From: Oxalobacteraceae bacterium
Lineage (GTDB): Bacteria > Pseudomonadota > Gammaproteobacteria > Burkholderiales > Burkholderiaceae_D
Length of the DNA: 49,015 nt
Reading direction: 5' to 3'
Assembly (NCBI GenBank): GCA_021768485.1
Contig: JAIZVZ010000022.1
Coordinates: 1-49,015, forward strand
The notes beneath the pieces are model-generated. The model was not told the origin of the DNA. It saw nothing but the letters and a program-made list of their open reading frames with translations, and did not search any database. A program made the translations under genes and the position numbers. Shown piece after piece: positions 18,686-24,712 of this stretch (positions within the stretch are counted from its first letter, which is position 1; each line of letters opens with the position of its first letter).

Positions 18686-19804
18686 TCAGTCATTATGAGT
18701 GGTCATCTTGCTCAGGTATTGAACGATGTCTTGCTCAGATGCTAGAACAACACTTCCAAGTCGTTTGTCTATTCGGGTGTTTCCAGCGGTAAGCAGCGTT
18801 CTCAAAGGCTTCTCAGTGAACATTACGTCGTGGTACGCCATTCCCGCGCAAGCGTGATGAATATCTACAAGCCAATTACCGTCCAGCTTTCGCTGTTTAT
18901 CCCATCGTATGGCTGCATGGCACATCGCGAGAATGAACAAAGTTGGTATGCGTTTAGCGAAAAGGTCAGGCTTTAGCCGCGAAAGATTGAACAAACACGT
19001 TTGAATTCCTTCTTGGAACTCTTTTACGGCCGCATCGGGCGCATCGCCATGTCCCTTCTCCGCGAGTGCCGCTTTGGCTAGATCATAGGTGAAGAGATGA
19101 ACGTAGCCGGAAAACTCGGAATCAACTGCCTGCTTAAAACTACGAATCTCAGCAGCGTAAGTGACCATTTTTTGGTTAATGCGCTCTGCCGAGTCTTGAA
19201 TGGAAGTGAGGCTCCTATTGCAAGCTTGCATGGAAAAATCAGTGATCGTCTGGACCCATAATGTATCGATGAGAGACTTCTGTAAAATCAAGTTGGCGTC
19301 GTGATCGAGTTGCTTTGCAAAAGGCAAACGCTCCCCTAGCACGAATCCAGTCTTTACCCAAACTTCGCTATAAATGGCACTAGTATCTAAGGCAGGCGAA
19401 CGGACGAAATTTAGCAGCTCAAGACGCAGACGGGTTGATTCGGTAGCGATCGCGACCCCACAACTCAACTCATCCATCAGTTGAGCCGTCGCTAGCCGCG
19501 TCTTGTTGTCAGATTGCTGCATGGCTTCACTGTATGCAGCATCGCTAATTGGGCAGATCGCAACTCCACTAGAGACCAAATCACACAGCCTGCTAAGGAT
19601 TTCAGCATGAATCGGAGAGCGTGCCCGCGCTAAGCGAACGTCCCTCAAGAGCACCCAGTATTTTGTATCCAGGTAGATCCGCTTCCGCCCCTCTATTTCT
19701 GTCGCCAGCTTGGATTGAAGCGTTCGATAATATTGAAGTGCTGATATTCCGGGTTGCGTCCGATGATACTCGATACTTTTCATTATCTGCGTGTCGTCGC
19801 GCAT
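18686..19804 (-). CDS. Unrecognised 372-aa protein with PIN-nuclease-like sequence features
   Basis: I cannot name this gene. The N-terminal third has a hydrophobic strand ending in an aspartate (RIYLDTKYWVLLRD, D46). A second acidic pair follows in CPISDAAYSEAMQ (D88, E93). Near the C-terminus is NWLVDIHHACAGMAYHDVMFTEKPLRTLL (D314, H316, H317, D326, T330). This spacing of acidic residues, and the final D-x-x-H...D-x-x-x-T pattern, resembles PIN-fold ribonucleases with a long helical insertion between the halves. PIN proteins are often toxins or defence effectors. The gene converges on the integrase remnant and has a lower-GC, mixed codon use unlike the core genes. The start is the ATG at 19804; ATG at 19783 is an alternative. 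It has no obvious antitoxin partner on its own strand. Confidence 0.65.
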   Translation of the reverse strand: MRDDTQIMKSIEYHRTQPGISALQYYRTLQSKLATEIEGRKRIYLDTKYWVLLRDVRLARARSPIHAEILSRLCDLVSSGVAICPISDAAYSEAMQQSDNKTRLATAQLMDELSCGVAIATESTRLRLELLNFVRSPALDTSAIYSEVWVKTGFVLGERLPFAKQLDHDANLILQKSLIDTLWVQTITDFSMQACNRSLTSIQDSAERINQKMVTYAAEIRSFKQAVDSEFSGYVHLFTYDLAKAALAEKGHGDAPDAAVKEFQEGIQTCLFNLSRLKPDLFAKRIPTLFILAMCHAAIRWDKQRKLDGNWLVDIHHACAGMAYHDVMFTEKPLRTLLTAGNTRIDKRLGSVVLASEQDIVQYLSKMTTHND

Positions 19805-20013
19805 TGGCAGTCCAATCGGGCCATGAGAAGATCTGCATTGTCCTGCTAGTTTGCGCGAAAGGCAATTTTTCGCCTGAAGTTTGGAGGCGACCTGGTTATC
19901 GACGTAGCGCAGATTCAGTTGCTATTTTTTGGGGAAGGTGGGGCAGGTTCCAGTGCCACTCAACAGCCGGCGACTTCGACGTCTTGACGTTGCTTGTTTG
20001 GGTTTGGAGCGTA

Positions 20014-20180
20014 AAGCGGGTCAAGGGGTTGGTGCGGCCCGCAGCGAAGCGAGGACTCGGCCCCTTGACGCGCTTGAAGCGAAAGTAAGCTATAGGCAGG
20101 TGCAAGGGAGCGTCCTACCCCCTGCGCCCGCCGCCTCGCAAGCGAGAGACCCCCGGTAGGGCCGTCGGAGACGGTTTGTT
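20014..20180. other. GC-rich hairpin-dense segment of unknown function
   Basis: A long imperfect inverted repeat pairs 20014-20028 with 20061-20075 (14 of 15 positions), enclosing 32 bases. It is followed by several small perfect hairpins: CTCGC-AA-GCGAG at about 20135-20146 and CCGTC-GGA-GACGG at about 20162-20174. GC content is far above the flanks. There is no T tract, so it is not a simple terminator. It could be a structured RNA, a folded recombination site or a mobile-element end. Confidence 0.4.
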
Positions 20181-20194
20181 GCTTGTTACCTATT

Positions 20195-20222
20195 TTGCAA
20201 TCTGCTGACTTGGGTGTATAGT
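20195..20222 (+). promoter_or_regulatory. Sigma70-type promoter for the toxin-antitoxin candidate
   Basis: TTGCAA (20195-20200), a 16-base spacer and TATAGT (20217-20222). A second, weaker possibility is TTGAAG-18-TAGGAT (20227-20256), whose -10 would overlap the palindrome at 20251-20268. Confidence 0.5.
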
Positions 20223-20250
20223 TAAATTGAAGGACGGGTTGTGGTAGGAA

Positions 20251-20268
20251 TAGGATTGGTGTATCCTA
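20251..20268. promoter_or_regulatory. Operator-like palindrome before the Panacea gene
   Basis: TAGGAT-TGGTGT-ATCCTA, a perfect 6-bp inverted repeat with a 6-base spacer. A third related half-site, GTAGGAATA, starts at 20244. Its position downstream of or over the promoter fits autorepression of a toxin-antitoxin operon. Confidence 0.45.
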
Positions 20269-20333
20269 CTCGGTTCTCTAAATGGAACTAATTTGAGACT
20301 TGTCACTTGTAGGCAGGGCGGGTGGAGATCAAA

Positions 20334-20864
20334 ATGGCTGTGACAATTCATAGATTCAATATGGACAAAGTACTGGAAGCAATTTTGTTGGTTGCTTCCA
20401 AGGCGCAAGAGCCGACGTTCCACAAAATTTCGAAAATGTTTTACTTCGCTGACAAACTGCATCTGCAGCGGTACGGATGTGTTTTGTCGGAGGACACATA
20501 TCATGCGATGGAGTACGGTCCTGTACCTTCGCATATCTATAACATCATGAAGTATGCGGGTGGTGCGGAAAACCTGCCTTCAAGCGACAAATCCCCAGCT
20601 ATTCGTTCCGCGATGAAGCTGCTTGCGGATCGGCGCACCGTTGCGGCTCTAAGGGATCCAGACCTGGACGTTCTGAGCGAATCTGAAGTCGAGTGTTTGT
20701 TAGATGCGATCAGTGAGCACGGTAAGAAGACTTTTGGCAGGTTGAGCGATGAAACACATGACTCGGCTTGGAAATCTGTCGCTGAAAACGAAGCGATTCC
20801 ACTGAAGGCCATTGTGGATACGCTGCCTAATGCTGAAGAAGTGTCCGGTTACTTATACGCATAA
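20334..20864 (+). CDS. Panacea (SocA/DUF4065) domain protein, candidate antitoxin
   Basis: A 176-residue protein with the Panacea-domain core: FHKISKMFYFADKLHLQRYG (residues 29-48) and AMEYGPVPSHIYNIMK (58-73). The match to SocA/DUF4065 proteins is clear by eye. This domain is known as the antitoxin of SocAB and of the PanAT toxin-antitoxin families, where one domain neutralises many unrelated toxins. I chose ATG 20334 because GGAG lies 6 bases upstream; an in-frame GTG at 20322 overlaps that site. The gene ends in TAA immediately followed by the ATG of the next gene. Upstream are a promoter (20195-20222) and a palindrome (20251-20268). Its codon use is AT-richer than the core genome. Confidence 0.85.
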   Translation: MAVTIHRFNMDKVLEAILLVASKAQEPTFHKISKMFYFADKLHLQRYGCVLSEDTYHAMEYGPVPSHIYNIMKYAGGAENLPSSDKSPAIRSAMKLLADRRTVAALRDPDLDVLSESEVECLLDAISEHGKKTFGRLSDETHDSAWKSVAENEAIPLKAIVDTLPNAEEVSGYLYA

Positions 20865-21344
20865 ATGCAGCTCGGAGACGCCTTCCCGCTGGCGACGCGC
20901 GAAGCTGCCGTTGATCAACGCCTGGTCCCCGGCGCCGTTCTGTATTTGGAAGTAACTTTTCCTGAGGACGGCCGTGTAAAGGAAAAATACTTGGTAATGG
21001 TCGCGTCTATTGACCCAGATGTCCTCGTTTTCGTGGTCAATACTGAGGTCAATCAATTCGTGGCTGCTCGACCTGAGCTCTGCCGTTGTCAGCTTACTAT
21101 TGATCAAGCTTCGCATTCCTTTTTGGATTACGACTCATTCTTGGCTTGTCATAAGACATTAGCAATTCCTCGCGCCCAAGTTTCAAGCGATCTCGTGCGT
21201 GATATGTCACGGTATAAGGGCCAGATATCGGAAGATCTGCGTCAGCAAATTCTAGGCGTCATTCAGACTCAACCAAAGATGATTTCCAAGGCGCAGCGCG
21301 ATGCTATTGCGGAGGCATTTTCGCCAGGGGCAGGTGATGCGTAA
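20865..21344 (+). CDS. Candidate toxin paired with the Panacea antitoxin (PemK/MazF-like appearance)
   Basis: A 159-residue protein whose ATG directly abuts the TAA of the Panacea gene, so the two are translationally coupled. The opening is VPGAVLYLEVTFPEDGRVKEKYLVMV. An SH3-like strand pattern follows, with VFVVNTEVNQF (56-66) and DYDSFLACHKTLAIPRAQV (88-106). This recalls the PemK/MazF layout: a PGDV-type start, a mid strand, then D-S-x-x-x-x-x-x-T and helices. The resemblance is by eye and weak in detail. If right, it would be an mRNA interferase; it could instead be a different SH3-fold toxin. It ends next to the GTGGGTAT repeats. No signal peptide or membrane segment is seen. Confidence 0.7.
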   Translation: MQLGDAFPLATREAAVDQRLVPGAVLYLEVTFPEDGRVKEKYLVMVASIDPDVLVFVVNTEVNQFVAARPELCRCQLTIDQASHSFLDYDSFLACHKTLAIPRAQVSSDLVRDMSRYKGQISEDLRQQILGVIQTQPKMISKAQRDAIAEAFSPGAGDA

Positions 21345-21364
21345 GTGGGTATGATTGTGGGTAT
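21343..21364. repeat. GTGGGTAT direct repeats, right pair
   Basis: Two GTGGGTAT units at 21345-21352 and 21357-21364, just past the toxin-candidate stop. They match the unit at 18117-18124. They may mark the right end of the integrated element. Confidence 0.45.
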
Positions 21365-21478
21365 AGTGCCAGGCTTAATAAAGAAATTGCGATATATATC
21401 AATTACTTATGATTGAAGTTTCAATTTAACGTCTGCCCCCAATATCGATGGCCGGCATGCCGCTGTCGATCTGAATAG

Positions 21479-21506
21479 AAAAAGCCGCGCACGCCGCGGC
21501 TTTTTT
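21479..21506. terminator. Bidirectional rho-independent terminator
   Basis: A 9-bp stem AAAGCCGCG/CGCGGCTTT with loop CACGC, A-run on the left and T-run on the right, so it can act on either strand. On the minus strand it follows directly after the TAA of the remnant frame at 21505. On the plus strand it could end the toxin-antitoxin transcript. Confidence 0.8.
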
Positions 21507-21717
21507 ATTGCCTGCCGGCGCCGCGATCCAGGCCGGCCCCGGCCCGCAACAGCAGGCGCGCGGCCCGGTTATTGGCACGCGCCAGCAGATTCAAATTTTT
21601 TGGATTAGAATGCCCCAACAACACTAAAAAAATTTGTTGGCTTTTTTCCACAGCGGCGACTTTTTTTTCAGAACACAAAACGCGCGCGAGAGCGAATTTA
21701 TAAGATATTGATTTTTA
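21505..21717 (-). pseudogene. Possible gene remnant (C-terminal piece), minus strand
   Basis: An open frame of about 70 codons between stops at 21715-21717 and 21505-21507, with no ATG. The C-terminal part (NLLARANNRAARLLLRAGAG) has native high third-position GC and is followed at once by a terminator in the same direction, as for a real gene end. The N-terminal part is AT-rich and crosses the 16-bp direct repeat (reading LVLLG). I do not recognise the family. It may be the tail of a chromosomal gene that was interrupted at the repeat. Confidence 0.3.
21611..21626. repeat. 16-bp direct repeat, right copy
   Basis: Identical to 18629-18644. It lies inside a minus-strand remnant reading frame (21505-21717). 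It also forms one arm of a hairpin with TTGTTGG at 21634-21640. Confidence 0.6.
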
Positions 21718-21854
21718 AACGAATGTTTATTTTTCTCGCCGGAAACATTTGACCTTAGCAACAGCCACAGCTCCGCAAGCTTTCACCAAACACTCGCCAA
21801 TGTTTCATTTCGCCTGCTCTTAGCATTCGCGAAAATTTTGAACAATTTCCTTTG

Positions 21855-21860
21855 TTGACA
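21855..21860 (+). promoter_or_regulatory. Consensus -35 element of a candidate sRNA promoter
   Basis: A perfect TTGACA. The -10 is poor: CAGTAT at 17 bases or TATCTT at 20 bases. Transcription would start near 21888. Confidence 0.3.
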
Positions 21861-21887
21861 AGCACTTATATCACTATCAGTATCTTA

Positions 21888-22072
21888 CTTAACGGTGATT
21901 ACTCTTCTTCAGTCACCGCTTAGTGCGGGAATATTCAAGGTTTGGGCCGGATTTTCTCGTAGTAAATTCATAGTGCAATCTCGTAGTGTAGTCTCGTAGT
22001 CTCGTAGTGTAGTCTCACAGTGTAAGTCTCTTCGAGTAGTATTTTTCAGGCACCTTCGGGTGCCTTTTTTTT
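21888..22072 (+). ncRNA. Candidate small RNA with internal repeats and a UUCG-loop terminator
   Basis: The reasons are a TTGACA element upstream, a first hairpin CGGTGA/TCACCG (about 21893-21918), then a run of related units, then a perfect terminator. The units are TCTCGTAGTGTAG at 21979-21991 and 22000-22012. A degenerate copy lies at 22013-22025 and shorter TCTCGTAGT copies at 21955-21963 and 21992-22000. No credible open frame fills it on the plus strand. The sense strand runs head-on to the kinase gene (22108-23490, minus). The exact 5' end is a guess. It could act by base pairing through the repeated unit, or be the leader of something lost. Confidence 0.35.
22048..22072 (+). terminator. 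Strong rho-independent terminator
   Basis: AGGCACC-TTCG-GGTGCCT followed by eight Ts: a 7-bp stem with a UUCG tetraloop. It acts on plus-strand transcripts. No T-run follows on the other strand. Confidence 0.9.
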
Positions 22073-22107
22073 GGGCGGCGCAGCGCCGCCGGCGTCCCCG
22101 GTGAACG

Positions 22108-23490
22108 CTATGCCAGAGCCGGATACGGGCACTCGATGCGAACCAGGCAGCCCTGCCCGCCGTCGGGCACATGGATCTTGGCATCGCCGTCAAGCCCGCG
22201 CGCCACTTCGCGCACGATGGCAAGCCCCAATCCGCTGCCGGCAATCGAATTGGATGTATTGAGGCGAAAAAAACGCTCGAACACGAGCTCGCGCTGATCG
22301 ACCGGAATGCCGGGCCCATTGTCTTCCACTTCGATGACGACATGCGAGCCGTCATGGCGGCAGCGCACCATCACCGTCGTACCAACGGGAGAATAGCGGA
22401 TCGCGTTATCGACCAGATTGGCTACCATTTCACCGATCAGCAAGGGATCGCCATGAATCATGGCCGGCTCGAGTTCGAAGCCGAGGTCGACCTCGCGCGG
22501 CGTGGCCAGCCGCACCCACTCGCCGGAACGGTCGCGGATCAGTTCGGCCACATCGACCATGGCTTTGGTCGATATCTGGCGCCCGCCCGGCACCGACGAC
22601 AGCAAGGCCAGCATCTGGTGCACGAGATGGCCAAGGCGGGCAATCGCATCGATACTCTGGCTAATGCGCTGCACATGCGGTCCGCCGCCGACTTCGCGGC
22701 GCAGCAACTCCAGTTGCGTGCGCACCCCGGCCAGCGGCGTGCGCAACTGGTGCGCGGCATTGGCGACAAAGCGCTGCTGCGCCTCCATCGAACTGTCTAG
22801 CCGCTGCAGCAGCGCATTGAATTCCTGAACCAGCGGCTGAATTTCGCTGGGCACCTTGGCGTCGTCAAGGCGTTTCAAATCATGGTATTGCATGTTATGC
22901 AGTGCGGTGCGGACATGATCGAGCGGCGCCAGGGCGCGGCGAATGCTGTGCCAGATATTGCCGGTAGCCATCATGACCAGCACAAAAAATGCCAGCAAGG
23001 TTGCGACGGCCGAATTGACTGCCAGGACATCTCTTTTTTGCGTGGTTTCGGCCGTCAGAAATAAATAATTCTGCTTGCCGAAGCGCCGCTGCATGGCACT
23101 GATGCGCACCTTGCGGCCACGATAGACGCCCGAATACATCACTGAACCGGGCGCGTTCTGCAATGCCTCCAGCGCTTTTCCCACCGGCAAATCGGCATCG
23201 CCGGCGATCAGCCGGCGGTCGGGGCCGAGCACCAGATAATAAATATTATCGCGGCTATCGGCACGCAGCACTTGCTCGGCCTCGGGCGACAGATAGAACT
23301 GCGACTTGCCATCGATCATGTGCACATGCGAAATCAACGACAAGGTACTGTCGGTGACATCATGATCGTATGCATCGCTGGCCGGCCCCTCAATCAATTG
23401 ATAAATCAAGGGCACCAGCAACAGCAAGGTAAAACCGAAAGACAGCGACAGGCGCTTGATCAGTATTTTACGTAAGCTGCCGCTGATCAC
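22108..23490 (-). CDS. Two-component sensor histidine kinase with 2CSK_N-type sensor (TctE/QseC-like)
   Basis: A 460-residue inner-membrane kinase. It has a membrane helix at about 14-33 and a periplasmic 2CSK_N-like domain holding DNIYYLVLGPDRRLIAGDADLP. A second helix lies at about 157-179, followed by a HAMP-like linker. The HisKA domain has H247 in ANAAHQLRTPLAGVR. The HATPase domain has the N box (GEMVANLVDNAIRYSP), G1 (DNGPGIP) and G2 (GSGLGLAIV). TctE-like kinases sense tricarboxylates or other small molecules; the ligand here is unknown. The start is a GTG at 23490 with a strong GGAGGAAA ribosome site. It overlaps the regulator gene by 23 bases, so they are co-translated. Confidence 0.9.
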   Translation of the reverse strand: MISGSLRKILIKRLSLSFGFTLLLLVPLIYQLIEGPASDAYDHDVTDSTLSLISHVHMIDGKSQFYLSPEAEQVLRADSRDNIYYLVLGPDRRLIAGDADLPVGKALEALQNAPGSVMYSGVYRGRKVRISAMQRRFGKQNYLFLTAETTQKRDVLAVNSAVATLLAFFVLVMMATGNIWHSIRRALAPLDHVRTALHNMQYHDLKRLDDAKVPSEIQPLVQEFNALLQRLDSSMEAQQRFVANAAHQLRTPLAGVRTQLELLRREVGGGPHVQRISQSIDAIARLGHLVHQMLALLSSVPGGRQISTKAMVDVAELIRDRSGEWVRLATPREVDLGFELEPAMIHGDPLLIGEMVANLVDNAIRYSPVGTTVMVRCRHDGSHVVIEVEDNGPGIPVDQRELVFERFFRLNTSNSIAGSGLGLAIVREVARGLDGDAKIHVPDGGQGCLVRIECPYPALA

Positions 23491-24154
23491 AGCTTTCCTC
23501 CAGCATATAGCCAATGCCGCGGACGACACGGATAAAAATTCCGGCCGGTTCGAGCTTGTTGCGCAGCCGCGAGACATACACTTCGATCGCCTTGCCGCTC
23601 ATGTCTTGGCCCCAGTTGCAAAGCGCCCTGGCGATCCGTTCCTTGCTGACGACACGATCGATATTGTCGAGAAGAAATAGCAAGATGGCCCATTCGCGCG
23701 ACGGCAAATCAAGCGGCTTGCCATTCAACCAGGCCCGATGGGCCTGCTCGTCGAGCACCAGCGGCCCGTGTTCTTGCTTCGAGCTGGCGCGGCCCTTGAC
23801 GCGCCGCGTCAAGGCCGCCACGCGCGCCAGCAGCTCTTCGCTGGCAAACGGCTTGGTCAGATAATCGTCGGCGCCCAGATTGAGTCCATTGACTTTTTCA
23901 TTGAGGGCATCGCGGGCCGTGACGACGAGCACGGCAATTTGATTTTTATCCTGACGCAATTTTTTCAAAAATTCGAAGCCGCTCATGCCGGGCAAACCGA
24001 CATCGAGCAAGATCAGGTCGAACGCTTCCCTGGACAAGGCAATCGCCGCCAATTCCGCACTCATCACATAATCGACGTTGTGACCTGAGGCACGCATCAA
24101 TTGACTGATTCCATCTGCCAACAAAGGATCATCTTCAACAACCAAGACGCGCAC
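23468..24154 (-). CDS. OmpR-family response regulator, partner of the adjacent kinase
   Basis: A 228-residue regulator. The receiver domain (1-115) has the acidic pair EDD (7-9), phospho-acceptor D51 in LILLDVGLPG, T79 region VVTA and K101 in YLTKPF. A C-terminal winged helix (about 125-225) follows, with the AIEVYVSRLRNKL recognition helix and VRGIGYML wing. It is most like TctD/QseB regulators. I use the GTG at 24154, which has GAGGAG 7 bases upstream and gives the family start MRVLVVEDDP; a TTG at 24169 would add five odd residues. Upstream (24279-24334) are three AATTTCAT sites that could be its own binding sites. Confidence 0.92.
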   Translation of the reverse strand: MRVLVVEDDPLLADGISQLMRASGHNVDYVMSAELAAIALSREAFDLILLDVGLPGMSGFEFLKKLRQDKNQIAVLVVTARDALNEKVNGLNLGADDYLTKPFASEELLARVAALTRRVKGRASSKQEHGPLVLDEQAHRAWLNGKPLDLPSREWAILLFLLDNIDRVVSKERIARALCNWGQDMSGKAIEVYVSRLRNKLEPAGIFIRVVRGIGYMLEESCDQRQLT

Positions 24155-24550
24155 GGCACATCTCCTCAAGAAATTGTAAATAAAATGTCATGCTCGCCGC
24201 ATGCCGGCCAAAGCGAAGCCCGGCAGCTTGGCGGCCTCATCGTGCATGCATCAAGCAATATGTCTGAAAGTATAGGGGAATTTCATCGCGGACAAATTTC
24301 ATTTCTCGCCTGGCAGCACCGAATCGATGAAATTAGTCCCGGCTGTTGTTTTGTTTGCAAGAACAACAAGAAAATACCTTTTTTCTCTGCCCCGGGCAGC
24401 CGGCATGCAGAAAGGCCCAATTGTAAAATAACAGTGCACTGCGAAGCGGCCATTCCCGCGCTGCGAAAGATAAATAAACCTCAGTTTAGGCACTGATTAG
24501 TGCTAACAGGCAAGAAATTAGGGTATATTTCTGTTGGGCAATACGTTAAA
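24155..24550. other. Divergent intergenic region between the response regulator and the diguanylate cyclase
   Basis: About 400 bases with no gene seen. It contains the AATTTCAT repeats (24279-24334) and further AT-rich sequence leading to the promoter at 24551. Both flanking genes read away from it, so it should hold both promoters. Confidence 0.6.
24279..24334. promoter_or_regulatory. Repeated AATTTCAT sites, candidate response-regulator operator
   Basis: AATTTCAT at 24279-24286 and 24295-24302 (16 bases apart, same face of the helix within error). An inverted copy ATGAAATT lies at 24327-24334. They lie 125-180 bases upstream of the regulator gene. Paired direct repeats of this kind are typical for OmpR-family dimers. 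Confidence 0.4.
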
Positions 24551-24580
24551 TTGACGGTGAAAAGCGCTTCTTATTATTAT
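24551..24580 (+). promoter_or_regulatory. Sigma70-type promoter of the diguanylate cyclase gene
   Basis: TTGACG (24551-24556), an 18-base spacer and TATTAT (24575-24580). It predicts a leader of about 125 bases before the chosen ATG at 24713. Confidence 0.5.
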
Positions 24581-24712
24581 TGCGACCCTTAATCAGGGCG
24601 CGTAATATCCGTGATAGTGACGAATAATCACGAATTTGAATTAATTAAAACTCTGCATATTGCGGATTTTTCCGTATTTGATGTATCCGATCCTAGAATG
24701 CCCAGGCCACTT

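Larger units (their letters stand above)
19805..20333. other. Non-coding stretch between the PIN-like gene and the Panacea gene
   Basis: About 530 bases with no convincing gene. The left half is of mixed composition and probably holds the promoter of the PIN-like gene on the minus strand. The middle (about 20014-20180) is a GC-rich, hairpin-dense segment listed separately. The right end (20195-20333) is AT-rich and holds the promoter and operator-like palindrome of the toxin-antitoxin pair. Confidence 0.5.
21345..22107. other. Long non-coding stretch to the right of the toxin-antitoxin pair
   Basis: About 760 bases without an intact protein gene. In order it holds: GTGGGTAT repeats (to 21364); a bidirectional terminator (21479-21506); a GC-rich minus-strand reading-frame remnant (21505-21717) with the right 16-bp repeat; an AT-rich patch (21627-21850); a TTGACA element (21855-21860); and a repeat-bearing transcript candidate that ends at a very strong terminator (22048-22072). 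Confidence 0.6.

Noticed and set aside
19896-20105. A 69-codon minus-strand frame in the gap after the PIN-like gene
   Set aside because: It runs through the hairpin segment, lacks a ribosome site and resembles no family; composition is that of the structured segment.
21955-22025. Short repeats that might be a mini CRISPR array
   Set aside because: Units are about 13 bases with no proper spacers and no cas genes nearby.
17941-22107. Insertion sequence or transposase in the accessory region
   Set aside because: No transposase-like frame or terminal inverted repeats with target duplication were seen; only the tyrosine integrase remnant is present.
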